From positions 252,906 to 316,905 of the forward strand of contig JAEYWY010000035.1 of the NCBI GenBank assembly GCA_023428695.1: a stretch of DNA of 64,000 nt, given 5' to 3'. The notes beneath the pieces are model-generated. The model ran no database searches, was not told the DNA's origin, and saw nothing but the letters and a program-made list of their open reading frames with translations. This stretch comes from Bacteroidota bacterium. GTDB taxonomy: Bacteria > Bacteroidota > Bacteroidia > Cytophagales > Cyclobacteriaceae. A program made the translations under genes and the position numbers. Numbering within the stretch: position 1 is the stretch's first letter; each line of letters starts with the position of its first letter. Of this stretch, positions 1 to 8,900 are shown piece after piece.

Positions 1-497
1 ATAGTCCCACCGGCGCCATTGATCAACAGGCGATGACCCGCCCGTAGCTGGCCCACGCTGATGAAGTGGATCGCATTTAGCCCACCCGTTATAAGCGTCG
101 CGCTTTCTTCAAATGAGAGGGTGTCTGGCTTGAGCATGATAGGATAGCTTTCCGGCAGACAAACATATTCCGCGCAGCCACCGAGACGAAGCATGGTAGC
201 GGCCACAATTTTGTCGCCAGGTTTGAATCGGGTTACTCCATGACCAACAGCCTCGATCAATCCGGATACTTCCTGTCCGGGTACGATTCCGTTTGACCTT
301 GCTAAAGCAAAGTAAATACGGAGTGGTATCCTGAATAATGCGGGAAACTTCATTGTTCTCAACTCACAATCACCTGCGGTAACCGTCGTGTTGATGACCT
401 TAATCAAGATTTCCTTGTTGCCGGGCCGGGGCTTGGGAATTTCCTTCAGTTTGAGGAAATCAGGCGGTCCATAGCGTTCAATAACAATTGCCTTCAT
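1..497 (-). CDS. NAD(P)-dependent MDR-family oxidoreductase (partial)
   Basis: N-terminal part of a zinc-binding-dehydrogenase-like (quinone oxidoreductase type) enzyme of the medium-chain dehydrogenase/reductase superfamily; the rest lies beyond the left edge. The visible 165 residues start MKAIVIERYGPPDFLKLKE and show the GroES-like domain, with PGQEVSGLIEAVG followed by RFKPGDKIVA, typical of this family. The last residues (LLINGAGGT) are the start of the NADPH-binding Rossmann glycine-rich loop. The usual structural-zinc cysteine cluster is not visible, which favours the zinc-independent quinone-oxidoreductase branch. The ATG lies one base after the TGA of the preceding gene, so it is likely translated from the same mRNA. 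The substrate cannot be inferred. Confidence 0.88.
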   Translation of the reverse strand, partial: MKAIVIERYGPPDFLKLKEIPKPRPGNKEILIKVINTTVTAGDCELRTMKFPALFRIPLRIYFALARSNGIVPGQEVSGLIEAVGHGVTRFKPGDKIVAATMLRLGGCAEYVCLPESYPIMLKPDTLSFEESATLITGGLNAIHFISVGQLRAGHRLLINGAGGT

Positions 498-498
498 G

Positions 499-729
499 TC
501 AGTCGGGTAGTTCTTCACAATGAAAACCACACGTGTTCAGGAGTTTCATTACATCCTCCTCATCGAAATTGCCACTGGTTTTTACGCGCAACACGCGATC
601 AACGTCGTTGACATCAATAGTCCACTCCCTGATGAATGGTATCCGGTCCAACGAGGTGCGCACCACATCCACTTCTGTTGGATTGATGTTGGTTTTAAAA
701 ATCATGAAGTCCATATGGATGATCATCAT
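499..729 (-). CDS. Small HMA-like (ferredoxin-fold) protein
   Basis: A 76-residue soluble protein. Its alternating pattern (FKTNI, helix, REWTIDV, VLRVKTSG, helix, GFHCEELPD) resembles the beta-alpha-beta-beta-alpha-beta fold of heavy-metal-associated (HMA) domains, but the metal-binding CxxC is absent: only a CGFHC pair occurs near the end. Similar orphan proteins are common in Bacteroidota next to small membrane proteins. It overlaps the upstream membrane-protein gene by ATGA and is followed one base later by the oxidoreductase ATG, so all three look translationally coupled. Function unknown; the fold call is inference. Confidence 0.7.
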   Translation of the reverse strand: MMIIHMDFMIFKTNINPTEVDVVRTSLDRIPFIREWTIDVNDVDRVLRVKTSGNFDEEDVMKLLNTCGFHCEELPD

Positions 730-947
730 TGAATCTGCAACCGCTCGAAAATTTCATAAACAAGGAATGCCGGCCAGACAAGTGCCTTCAAGAATCCGAG
801 CACTCCAATCCAGAAACCGGTGGCGTTCGAAATGTAATACACCGCCGCCCCAATAAATCCTGTACAATAGAGGAACCCGCCCGAAGCCGTGTTATTTTCT
901 CCTGCATTTTTCATATGTAATTGATTTATGGTCGTTGAAGACGGCAT
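726..947 (-). CDS. Small inner-membrane protein
   Basis: A 73-residue protein with two hydrophobic stretches (about residues 24-38 and 45-63) and a short charged tail. No domain is recognised. The start is uncertain: an in-frame ATG at 914 (MKNAGENN) would remove 11 poorly conserved-looking residues. Its stop overlaps the ATG of the HMA-like gene (ATGA), pointing to co-translation. Upstream lies only a 34-base gap to the GIN-domain gene on the same strand, so it may belong to the longer ABC-transporter transcript. Confidence 0.6.
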   Translation of the reverse strand: MPSSTTINQLHMKNAGENNTASGGFLYCTGFIGAAVYYISNATGFWIGVLGFLKALVWPAFLVYEIFERLQIQ

Positions 948-981
948 TCCATAAAGGCCGCCGAATATTGTTATAATCCGG

Positions 982-1533
982 TTATTTTACCTTTGGATCC
1001 CTCATTGTAAAATCAAATGATGAAGCCGATCGAATAATCATCGTTGTAAACTGGTTTTCACCTCCGCTAACATGACTGCCTTTTGCAAGCCTTAACGCAA
1101 TGGAGTCACCCTTAAAACCATTCACTCGTATTACGGTACCGCTATCCGCCGACAGGTAGTTAAGGGCTGGCAGCGCAATCTTCGCACGTTTGTACATACC
1201 GGGTTTTTGATTGGCGACCTTGTCAAAACGCAGTATTCCGTTTTCAACCGAAACAAGCGAATCGTCCTGGGTGTCGCCTCCTACAACGTCGATCGTACAC
1301 GTGGTATCCCGGCTTATTTCAACTTCCCACCCAGAAAGGATTTCGACTGTATTAAAAGCATGATCATTGTGCAAACGGTAAGTTTCGGCCGCAATCCGAT
1401 CGCGAATCTTTGCTCCAACATCGCGTTTAAAAACCACCATACTTGTTATCGCCAGAGCCAATAAAAATCCTCCTGCTGCGATAATGATTTTTACACTTGT
1501 TTTCATTCGTCTTCGTTCGCGTGTTGTGATCAT
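982..1533 (-). CDS. GIN-domain (DUF2807-like) exported protein
   Basis: A 183-residue protein with one N-terminal membrane segment (about residues 12-34) after an arginine-rich start, then a beta-rich domain. The periodic pattern FNTVEILSGWEVEIS, GILRFDK, AKIALPALNYLSADSGTVIRV is typical of GIN/DUF2807 adhesin-like domains, although the last beta repeats are short. These proteins sit on the outer side of the inner membrane in Bacteroidota; their exact role is not known. The ATG overlaps the TGA of the GntR regulator by four bases (ATGA), so it is expected to be co-regulated with the ABC transporter. Confidence 0.72.
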   Translation of the reverse strand: MITTRERRRMKTSVKIIIAAGGFLLALAITSMVVFKRDVGAKIRDRIAAETYRLHNDHAFNTVEILSGWEVEISRDTTCTIDVVGGDTQDDSLVSVENGILRFDKVANQKPGMYKRAKIALPALNYLSADSGTVIRVNGFKGDSIALRLAKGSHVSGGENQFTTMIIRSASSFDFTMRDPKVK

Positions 1534-1916
1534 TTTGAAGATTTCGTTTCTGCCTGATCTTCCGTATAGGATTCGTAATAACGCCTTACATCCTGAATGG
1601 AAATATTGAGCAGATGCATTTCCCGAAATATGCGTGGCAGTTCCTGATTAATAAAATTCTCCTTACGTAGCGCCTTTACCCGTTCGAAACCATCGTCGGA
1701 GACAAAATATCCAATACCTCTTTTGTTATAAATGATCCCTTTTTCCTGGAGATACGTGAACGTTCGCATCACCGTATTGGGATTGACTTCAATTTGAACC
1801 GCTACTTCACGGACAGAAGGAATTCGGTCACCGGCATTCCACTTCTCCATCAGGATATTGTCACAAAGATGGTCTGCAATTTGAAGGTAAATAGCCTGGT
1901 CGCTCCTGAATTCCAT
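1530..1916 (-). CDS. GntR-family transcriptional regulator, YtrA type
   Basis: A 128-residue regulator. The N-terminal winged helix-turn-helix (residues 1-75) carries hallmark motifs: IYLQIADHLCDNIL, GDRIPSVREVAVQIEVNPNTVMR and YLQEKGIIYNKRGIGYFV. The C-terminal part is a short helical dimerisation tail of about 50 residues, which defines the YtrA subfamily and excludes the large effector domains of FadR/HutC types. YtrA members usually repress the ABC transporter gene next to them. Here the gene follows the permease by two bases, and a matching palindromic operator lies just before the ATPase gene at 3515-3536, so autoregulation of the whole operon is likely. Confidence 0.92.
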   Translation of the reverse strand: MEFRSDQAIYLQIADHLCDNILMEKWNAGDRIPSVREVAVQIEVNPNTVMRTFTYLQEKGIIYNKRGIGYFVSDDGFERVKALRKENFINQELPRIFREMHLLNISIQDVRRYYESYTEDQAETKSSK

Positions 1917-1918
1917 AG

Positions 1919-2677
1919 TTATACCTCCTTCTCCTTAAGTCCGAGGTATGTTATCCCCCAGCACAACGGTGCCAGCATCCACCAGAAGAATATTTCAATT
2001 GCGGACCAGAGCGGATGAAATCCAATTTTTTCGACAATCTCGCAATACTCATCGTTGCACACATGTTCCGAAAAAAAGAGATCGCCCATTATGAGAAACG
2101 TGCATCCAACAAGTACAAGTGCGGCGATGACCAGCGTGAACAATGTCTTTGGAAATACGTTGCCCTTGAAATGCACGGCTCCGGCAAGAAACACACCCTG
2201 CCATATGAAATAATGTTTCATGGCACGAAGTGGAATTCCTTCAAGCGGATCAAATCGCAGAAAGGTTATTCTGGAAAAGAGTACAGTACCAATTCCGTTG
2301 GCAGCCCACGTGTACACGGTGTAGATCAGCGTAAATGATAGTAACCATCCCAATGAAGTCAGTAACCACATTGATACGAACTTTTCCAGCGAAGACGCGG
2401 GCATCGTCAGGTAGTGATAGCGACGTAGTGTACTCGTAAGGTCACGAAACGCCAGACTACTGAGAAAGAAACCGCCGATGATCAGGGCAATCACATAATT
2501 GTAGTCATGCGCAAACGTTCCGTCATTGCGACTGAAAATGATCTTCGGAAGAAATCCCACGAAGAACAACAAACCAAAAATGACTACGTATGCTATTAAT
2601 GCGGCCCTGACACTTCGATATAACTCAAGCTTTAACAGGAAGCCAAAGCGTGTAATATCAAAATACTTTTCCCGCAT
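1919..2677 (-). CDS. ABC transporter membrane protein (ABC-2 like)
   Basis: A roughly 252-residue membrane protein with six predicted hydrophobic segments, for example ALIAYVVIFGLLFFVGFLP, VIALIIGGFFLSSLAF, LGWLLSFTLIYTVYTW and a last segment before LGLKEKEV. It is the membrane partner of the ATPase encoded immediately upstream. I start it at the ATG at 2677, overlapping the ATPase gene by 20 bases; a GTG at 2701 would add eight residues and is the alternative. The substrate is unknown; YtrA-controlled exporters often respond to cell-envelope stress, but nothing here proves that. Confidence 0.85.
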   Translation of the reverse strand: MREKYFDITRFGFLLKLELYRSVRAALIAYVVIFGLLFFVGFLPKIIFSRNDGTFAHDYNYVIALIIGGFFLSSLAFRDLTSTLRRYHYLTMPASSLEKFVSMWLLTSLGWLLSFTLIYTVYTWAANGIGTVLFSRITFLRFDPLEGIPLRAMKHYFIWQGVFLAGAVHFKGNVFPKTLFTLVIAALVLVGCTFLIMGDLFFSEHVCNDEYCEIVEKIGFHPLWSAIEIFFWWMLAPLCWGITYLGLKEKEV

Positions 2678-3512
2678 TTCTTTTGATTTTAAATATCTCA
2701 CTTATGCGTGCCGGATTGTTCACGATCGCATTAAAGACGACTTCGAGGTTCATATGCGTTTCATCGCCCGTCAGGTTTTCCGAAACAACCGTGTAGCCTC
2801 CCAGGTAGGATTCAGAATAAATCGCGTTGTCATCCACGGCGTTTTCACGCGTGATGCTGAGTCTTGAACTGATACTTTCGCAAGTTTCGAAGAAGACCAC
2901 CTTTCCTTCATCGAGGATAATTACCGGGTCGATGAGATTTTCCATATCACGCACCTGATGCGTTGAGATGATAAACGTTCGTTCATCATTTATCGCATTA
3001 GCTATGATTTTTCTGAAACGACTTTTCGACGGGATATCCAGCCCGTTAGTGGGTTCGTCAAGGACCAGTAGTCTGCAGTCGGTGGCAAGTCCGAATGAAA
3101 CGAGAAAGTTTTTTTTCTGCCCATATGAAAGCTCGGAAAGCTTCTGTACGGTGGAAAGCCCGAATGACGTAATGTACTCCCGGAACAGTTCGTGATTAAA
3201 TCGCGGGTAGAACGGACTGTACAACTTCTCATATACACCAATGCGAATGCCGGGAAGATCAAACTCTTCAGTAATGAAAAAGGCTTCACGCAGAAAGTGA
3301 GGTTCGCGCGTACCGGGCGAATATCCCAATACCTTAAGTGAGCCATCGTCAGGGAACAACAGACCGGTGAGCAACTTTAGCAGCGTCGACTTTCCTGATC
3401 CATTCTTTCCAAGCAGTCCATATATATAGCCCGAAGGCATACTTGCAGTCAAATCGCGAAACAGCGGTAACTTTTTGTTATACGAGAATGCAAGGTTGTT
3501 AAGTGTGATCAT
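2658..3512 (-). CDS. ABC transporter ATP-binding protein
   Basis: A 284-residue ABC ATPase. Walker A is GKNGSGKST (about residues 35-43), the signature is LSYGQKKN, Walker B is LLVLDEPTNGLD and the switch histidine lies in ISTHQ. The ABC signature is LSYGQ instead of LSGGQ, common in this CcmA/YtrB-like branch. A C-terminal tail of about 80 residues follows the nucleotide-binding core. It is the first gene of the operon ATPase, permease, GntR regulator, GIN protein. Its ATG lies only two bases from the operator palindrome, so repressor binding would block the promoter or leader directly. Confidence 0.93.
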   Translation of the reverse strand: MITLNNLAFSYNKKLPLFRDLTASMPSGYIYGLLGKNGSGKSTLLKLLTGLLFPDDGSLKVLGYSPGTREPHFLREAFFITEEFDLPGIRIGVYEKLYSPFYPRFNHELFREYITSFGLSTVQKLSELSYGQKKNFLVSFGLATDCRLLVLDEPTNGLDIPSKSRFRKIIANAINDERTFIISTHQVRDMENLIDPVIILDEGKVVFFETCESISSRLSITRENAVDDNAIYSESYLGGYTVVSENLTGDETHMNLEVVFNAIVNNPARISEIFKIKRNAGKVF

Positions 3513-3514
3513 AG

Positions 3515-3536
3515 GTGTACTACTTAACTAATACAC
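3515..3536. promoter_or_regulatory. Putative YtrA/GntR operator palindrome
   Basis: A 22-bp near-palindrome with outer arms GTGTA and TACAC and an inner core TTAA; 18 of 22 positions are symmetric. It lies two bases upstream of the ATPase start codon and just downstream of the promoter-like element. GTGTAC-type inverted repeats are what YtrA-family GntR proteins usually bind, and the regulator is encoded in the same operon. Confidence 0.7.
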
Positions 3537-3538
3537 TA

Positions 3539-3570
3539 CAATGGTACGGGTAAAACCGCTTCCAACCAAA
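3539..3570 (-). promoter_or_regulatory. Bacteroidota-type promoter for the ABC operon
   Basis: On the minus strand, TTTG (3570-3567) is followed after 20 bases by TACCATTG (3546-3539). This is one mismatch from the TAnnTTTG -7 consensus with near-consensus spacing from the -33 TTTG. The operator at 3515-3536 sits directly downstream, where a repressor would overlap the transcription start. Confidence 0.45.
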
Positions 3571-3714
3571 AAGGGTTGCTTTTTTTTGTAGCTTTTTCGT
3601 TGAAATGCGGGGGTATCGAGCCTGCGCATGGTTCGGCCGCGTCGCCCGGGCTTTTTAAATTCAGGTAATTCCCTTAGATTTTACTTCCAATTTCCTCACC
3701 TAACCCCTTTACGT

Positions 3715-4173
3715 ATGGACCAACCCATTCAGCATTACTACAATCTGGTAGAAGAAACGTTATCGGATTACAACATCCACCCGCCAACAGCCCGCGGACA
3801 ACAACCCGGGCAATGGAATCTTAAACTTGGATCTGCCAGTGTGTGGGTTGACGTTTTTCAATCGAAGGACGCGAACGGCAATCTTGTTCAGAATGGCTAC
3901 TTCCAGGTTCTTGCGCCTGTATGTGATGTGCCGGTGAACAATCAACATCTTTTTACGAAAGAGCTGCTTGAGATCAACCACTCGTTGTACGGCGTATCGT
4001 TCACAATCTTTAAAGAGAAGGCATACATCAAAGCAATCCGCGAATTGCAGGGGCTTGATAAGTCCGAGATCCGCGCAACGTTTGATCGCGTGGGCATTTA
4101 TGCAGATGATTGGGATGACAAACTGCGCCAGAAATATTTTGCTTTCGCTGAAGGCGGCAGTGCGCCTGCATAA
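3715..4173 (+). CDS. YbjN-domain protein
   Basis: A 152-residue soluble protein resembling the YbjN / type III secretion chaperone-like fold: an N-terminal helix (HYYNLVEETLSDYNI), a beta-rich middle (WNLKLGSASVWVDVF, GYFQVLAPV) and C-terminal helices. The longer open frame upstream has no start context and is compositionally unlike coding sequence, so the ATG at 3715 (MDQPIQHYY) is preferred. YbjN-family proteins are poorly understood and linked to stress responses in enterobacteria. It is convergent with the antiporter gene, with four bases between the stops. Confidence 0.75.
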   Translation: MDQPIQHYYNLVEETLSDYNIHPPTARGQQPGQWNLKLGSASVWVDVFQSKDANGNLVQNGYFQVLAPVCDVPVNNQHLFTKELLEINHSLYGVSFTIFKEKAYIKAIRELQGLDKSEIRATFDRVGIYADDWDDKLRQKYFAFAEGGSAPA

Positions 4174-4177
4174 GGAT

Positions 4178-5140
4178 TTACTCCATTCCAACTAACATAA
4201 GCGTGTACGCAACGTAGGCGCCGAGGAACAACGCTGCCTCCGGTCGGTCCAGCCGTCGTTGCTTCAACGTGAACATAAAGATCATCAAAGCCACTGTTGC
4301 ACCACCCAGCACGTAAAGATCAAAATTCATCGATGGATTGTATGCGATGGGACTGACAAATCCTGTCACGGGTAGTATGAAAAAGAAGTTGAAGATGTTT
4401 GATCCAACGACGTTCCCGATGGCAATGTCGGCGTTTTTCCGATACGCCGCCATCGCGGACGTTGCAAGTTCGGGGAGCGATGTTCCCGCGGCGAGAATAG
4501 TGAGACCGATGATCTTTTCGCTCAGACCAAATTCCTGCGCCAATAAAATTGCGTTGTCGACGACAAGTTTGCCTCCCCCAACAAGCATGGCAAGTCCACC
4601 TATAACCATACCGGCGGCCACGGGAAAGCTGTAAATCCTGATGGTACCGTTTTCGCCATTGGGCTCCGACGTTTTCATCGTACGATAGATATACAGAAGA
4701 AAGCCGAAAAAACACAAAAGCAGTATAGCGCTGTCAGGGCGACTGAGCAATGACTTTGCGCTACCGTAGATCAGCGTGTCGTTAACGAGAAGAAAAACGA
4801 ATCCCGCAGCCAATAGTGACAGCGGGACTTCAAATTTCACTGTATTGCGTTGTACAGTCAGCGGGCAGATCAGACCCGCGACACCGAGAATAAACAACAT
4901 ATTGAAGTTGTTGCTGCCAATGACGTTTCCGAATGAGGCATCAGCTTTTCCATCCATGGCTGCCATGAGGCTGACTATTAGTTCGGGTGTCGATGTACCA
5001 AAGGCAACAACGGTAAGACCAATTGCGAGATTTGAAACGCCAAATGTTTTTGCTGCGGATGACGCCCCACTAACCAGAAAATCGGCGCCCTTGATAAGAA
5101 TAGCAAAGCCGGCCAGAAGAAGCAGAAACGGAAAAATCAT
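4178..5140 (-). CDS. Calcium/sodium antiporter (CaCA family, YrbG-like)
   Basis: A 320-residue polytopic inner-membrane cation exchanger. Both inverted alpha-repeats are intact: the first has GTSTPELIVS followed by GNVIGSNNFN, the second has AAGTSLPELATS followed by GNVVGSNIFN; their glutamates and asparagines form the ion-binding site. Length and about ten hydrophobic segments match the YrbG branch of CaCA exchangers, which swap Ca2+ for Na+ or K+. It stands alone, with a divergent secreted-protein gene upstream. Confidence 0.94.
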   Translation of the reverse strand: MIFPFLLLLAGFAILIKGADFLVSGASSAAKTFGVSNLAIGLTVVAFGTSTPELIVSLMAAMDGKADASFGNVIGSNNFNMLFILGVAGLICPLTVQRNTVKFEVPLSLLAAGFVFLLVNDTLIYGSAKSLLSRPDSAILLLCFFGFLLYIYRTMKTSEPNGENGTIRIYSFPVAAGMVIGGLAMLVGGGKLVVDNAILLAQEFGLSEKIIGLTILAAGTSLPELATSAMAAYRKNADIAIGNVVGSNIFNFFFILPVTGFVSPIAYNPSMNFDLYVLGGATVALMIFMFTLKQRRLDRPEAALFLGAYVAYTLMLVGME

Positions 5141-5305
5141 GCAAGTTTAGGTCGAGGTAATTCAACAAAGATATCGGTTATTTTCAGGTGGCGTCGGCGG
5201 CCCTTTCAAAAATTTTCCTGAAACAGTGTCCGAATACCGAGGCAGGGGTGACTCCTTCCATTTCGATTCTCCTTACCTTGTCCCACACTCCAAGCGAAAG
5301 ATCAG

Positions 5306-5797
5306 ATGAAAAAACTACTCCTGTCGGCACTCCTCGTGATTTTCTTTTACACTGCGTCAGCTCAATCCGACACCACTGCATGGTTTGATTTCTGGATCGG
5401 CGAATGGGCATTAACATGGAAGGACGCCAAGGGCAATGTCGTTCATGGCCAAAACAAAATTTCAAAGGTTCACGACGGAAGAGTAATCCTTGAGGAATTC
5501 AGCGCACCTTCCATATCCTATACCGGCTCAAGCTATTCCGTTTTCAATCCACAACAAAAGGAATGGAAGCAAACCTGGGTCGACAGCCAGGGCGGTTACA
5601 TTACACTTACCGGACGTAAAGAAGGTGAGACTCGAATCTTCGAAACAACCGATCCATTGATCCGCGGCAATGATCAGCTTCTCTTCCGGATGATCTTTCA
5701 TTCCATAGCACCTGAAAGTTTTGTCTGGGAATGGCAATCCACGAGCGACAACAAAACGTGGAAAACAGCCTGGAAAATTGAGTACAAGAAGAAATAA
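5306..5797 (+). CDS. Secreted DUF1579-like protein
   Basis: A 163-residue protein with a clear Sec signal peptide (MKKLLLSALLVIFFYTASAQ, cut after about residue 20). The mature part begins WFDFWIGEWALTWKDAKG, the 'FDFWIGEW' opening of DUF1579-type lipocalin-like beta barrels, and continues with repeated beta strands (KQTWVDSQGGYITLTG, FVWEWQSTSDNKTWKTAW). Expected to lie in the periplasm; ligand unknown. It appears monocistronic. Confidence 0.75.
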   Translation: MKKLLLSALLVIFFYTASAQSDTTAWFDFWIGEWALTWKDAKGNVVHGQNKISKVHDGRVILEEFSAPSISYTGSSYSVFNPQQKEWKQTWVDSQGGYITLTGRKEGETRIFETTDPLIRGNDQLLFRMIFHSIAPESFVWEWQSTSDNKTWKTAWKIEYKKK

Positions 5798-5981
5798 TAT
5801 TACCTCAACCCAGTTTGGTGTCGCAGCCTCATTCTCGAGCAAGAATCAAGCGTTCAACAACAAAAAGCCCGATTTTTGGGGTCTGTTCTGATGTTTTAGG
5901 TGGCCCCCGTGAGAAGTAAAGCCTCTTCTCCGCTTTTCATCTTTCAAAAAGAGTCATTATATTACATGACTGTTTATAGTT

Positions 5982-8900
5982 ATGATAACCCGGTTCCCTA
6001 ACCCGTCGGGTCTCACGTCGAGCGTTCGCTCGCAGCAGTGGCTTGCTTCTGCCTTCGTCCTTTTTTTTCTAATCGCTGCGTCTTCTTTGAAGGCGCAGCT
6101 GCCAACAAAGACCGCCCCACCGCATGAAGTTGGCTTCGAGGAAAACCGCGGTCAATTTCTGAACAAGAGCGGTAACAGGAGCGATGATGTTCTGTATGTT
6201 TTCAGTGACAAAACAATCACGCTCTACTTCCACGCAACAGGTGTCACGCATACCTGGGAAAATGATGCCCAGGGCTCTGCTATCGACGAAGCTACCGGAT
6301 TGATTGTTGCCGGCGAAAACAATGCGCATATCACCATCCCTTCACAGACTTCAGTAAGAATGGAATGGATCGGATCAAATCCCGGTGTACAAATTACCGG
6401 AGAAGAGCCGCTGACATCGTATACAAACTATTATCTTGATCATTGTCCCGACGGCATCCTCAACGTTCGTAAGTTTCAGCGGCTGGTTTACAAAAATATT
6501 TATCCGAATACGGATGTCGTTTATTACCTGCACGACGGTCATATAAAATATGATGTGATACTGCATCCGGGTGCGCGCATGCGTGACGTGCGATATCAAT
6601 ACCGTGGTGATCATACGCTGATATTGGATGATAATGAGTTGAAGTTGAGTACGCGGTCGGGATATCTTCAGGAGAGTAAACCTGTCGGATGGAATGATTC
6701 GGGAGAAGTTCTTTTTTCGTATGCTGTCGATTACCCGCACAGCGTCATTTCATTCACTTCGCCTTCTATTGAGGCTGATCAACCTGTAAGAGAAGAAACA
6801 ACAATTGACCCGGTGCTCATCTGGGGGAGCTACCTTGGCGGAACAAGCGTTGAATATGGTTACGGAACTGCAATTGACGCGACCGGAAACGTGTATATGA
6901 CCGGTTGGGCACAAAGCGCGTCAGCAGTCGCAAGCCCGGGTGCGCATCAAACATCGGTGGGTGGCTCAGCTGACGCGTTTCTCGCCAAAATGAACTCGGC
7001 AGGTGCGTTACTCTGGTGTACGTACTACGGTGGTACTGGCGAGGATGTCGGTCGAGACGTGGTCGTTGACGCTTCCGGAAATGTTTATGTCGCAGGTCAG
7101 ACCGCCAGCAATAATGCAATAGGCGCGGGAGCTGGCTTTCAGACAACATTGGGAGGAGGCATCGATGGATTCGTCGCAAGGTTTACAAGTGCAGGTGTGC
7201 GAACCTGGGGAAGTTATCTGGGTGGCACCGGCAATGATTATGGTCGCAAGCTGGTAGTCGGTGGTTCATCAGTTTACCTGATGGGCTACACGGCAAGCAC
7301 TACCGGAGTGGCTACTGCAGGTAGTCATCAGACCACGTATGGTGGGGGCGCAAGCGACTCGTTTGTCGCAAGTATCAGTGATGCGGGATCATTAAACTGG
7401 TGCAGCTACTTTGGCGGCACCGGCGATGAAGAAAGCTGGGCCGGTGGAATCAGCGGCGGCGTGGTCTATCTCGCCGGGAATACAACAAGTACATCGGGAG
7501 TAGCAACACCCGGAAGTTATCAGACGAATAACGCAGGTGTGTCCGACGCATTCATCGCAGCGTTTTCAACTGCGGGTACCTTCCAGGGAGCGACGTACTT
7601 CGGCGGCAGCGATGAAGATATTGTACGCGGTTTTGCCATTGACGGAAATGGGAACATGTATATCTCGGGACAAACAAAAAGTCTAAACGGAATTTCCACT
7701 CCAAACGCTTCTCAACCCAATAAAGCCGGGACGGCTGCCGACTACGACGCTTTCCTTGCAAAGTTCAGTTCGATTAACACGAGAGTCTGGTCGACCTACA
7801 TCGGCGGACCGGGGAATGATGTTGGTCGCGGACTTGCAATTGATGATGGGAACAATATCTATCAGGTGGGAAACACTAATAGTACCACCGGGATCAGCGG
7901 AGGATGGGGATATCAAAGCAGCTTTGGAGGCGGAACAAATGACGGGTTTTTCGTCAAGTTTTATTCTACAGGTGAGCGCCTCTGGGGAAGTTACTATGGT
8001 AATACCGGTGATGACTATCTTATAGCAGCAACCGTTCATGGGACCTCAGGCCGCCTCATTATGGTGGGACAGACTACCAGCACAACCGGCATCGCAACGG
8101 CCGGAACACATCAGAGCACATTCGGTGGCAACTGGGACGCATACATGGTTGTCATGGATGCAGTTGAGGAAACGATTTTGTATTCCCGCCAAAGCGGGGC
8201 ATGGTCAGATGCGAATACCTGGTCTGTTGTCGGGCACAACGGACCCCCTGGTGGAGTCTTTGCAACCGGCACTGACGCCATCATCGGCAATGGCCATACG
8301 GTTACCCTTACCAGCGACGACGGTCTGTGGACAAACCAACTGGGGGTATACATCGAGGACGGGGCCACACTCGATGCGAATGGATTCACTATGAGTGTAA
8401 CCGGGACGTTAACGATAAACGGCTCATTCATCAACGGCTCCCTGGCAGGTAGCTACGACCTTTGGTCAAACCAGCCTTATGTTACCGTTGACTATCTCAA
8501 CTGCGGTATTGAGGGATGGGGCGGGGCCTCCTGCACTTTGAATACAGACGTTATTGCGCTCCAGGGCAGCATATCAATTGACGGTGCTACTATTGATACC
8601 AACGGTCACGAAATCTGCAACGCAGCCGGAGTACCGCCGATATCTCCCGTGTTCTCCTCACCGCAGTCAAACGCGGTCACGCTGTCCTGGACTCCGGGAC
8701 CGGGTAGCGCATTCGTTGTGGTGCGCGAGGGATCGACGTCAGAGAAACCAGAATTTGCCACCACGTATAATGCCAACGCCGTATTTGGGTCCGGCGACGA
8801 CCTCGGCAGTGGCAACTTTGTTGTTTACGACGGCACAGGTACATCTGTAACCATCTCTGGTCTCAGCCCGGAAACAACCTACGAGTTCGATCTTTACACG

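Noticed and set aside
3561..3600. Hairpin-like AACC/GGTT followed by a T-run upstream of the ABC operon
   Set aside because: Only four pairs in the stem; the CAAA here is better explained as the -33 element of the operon promoter.
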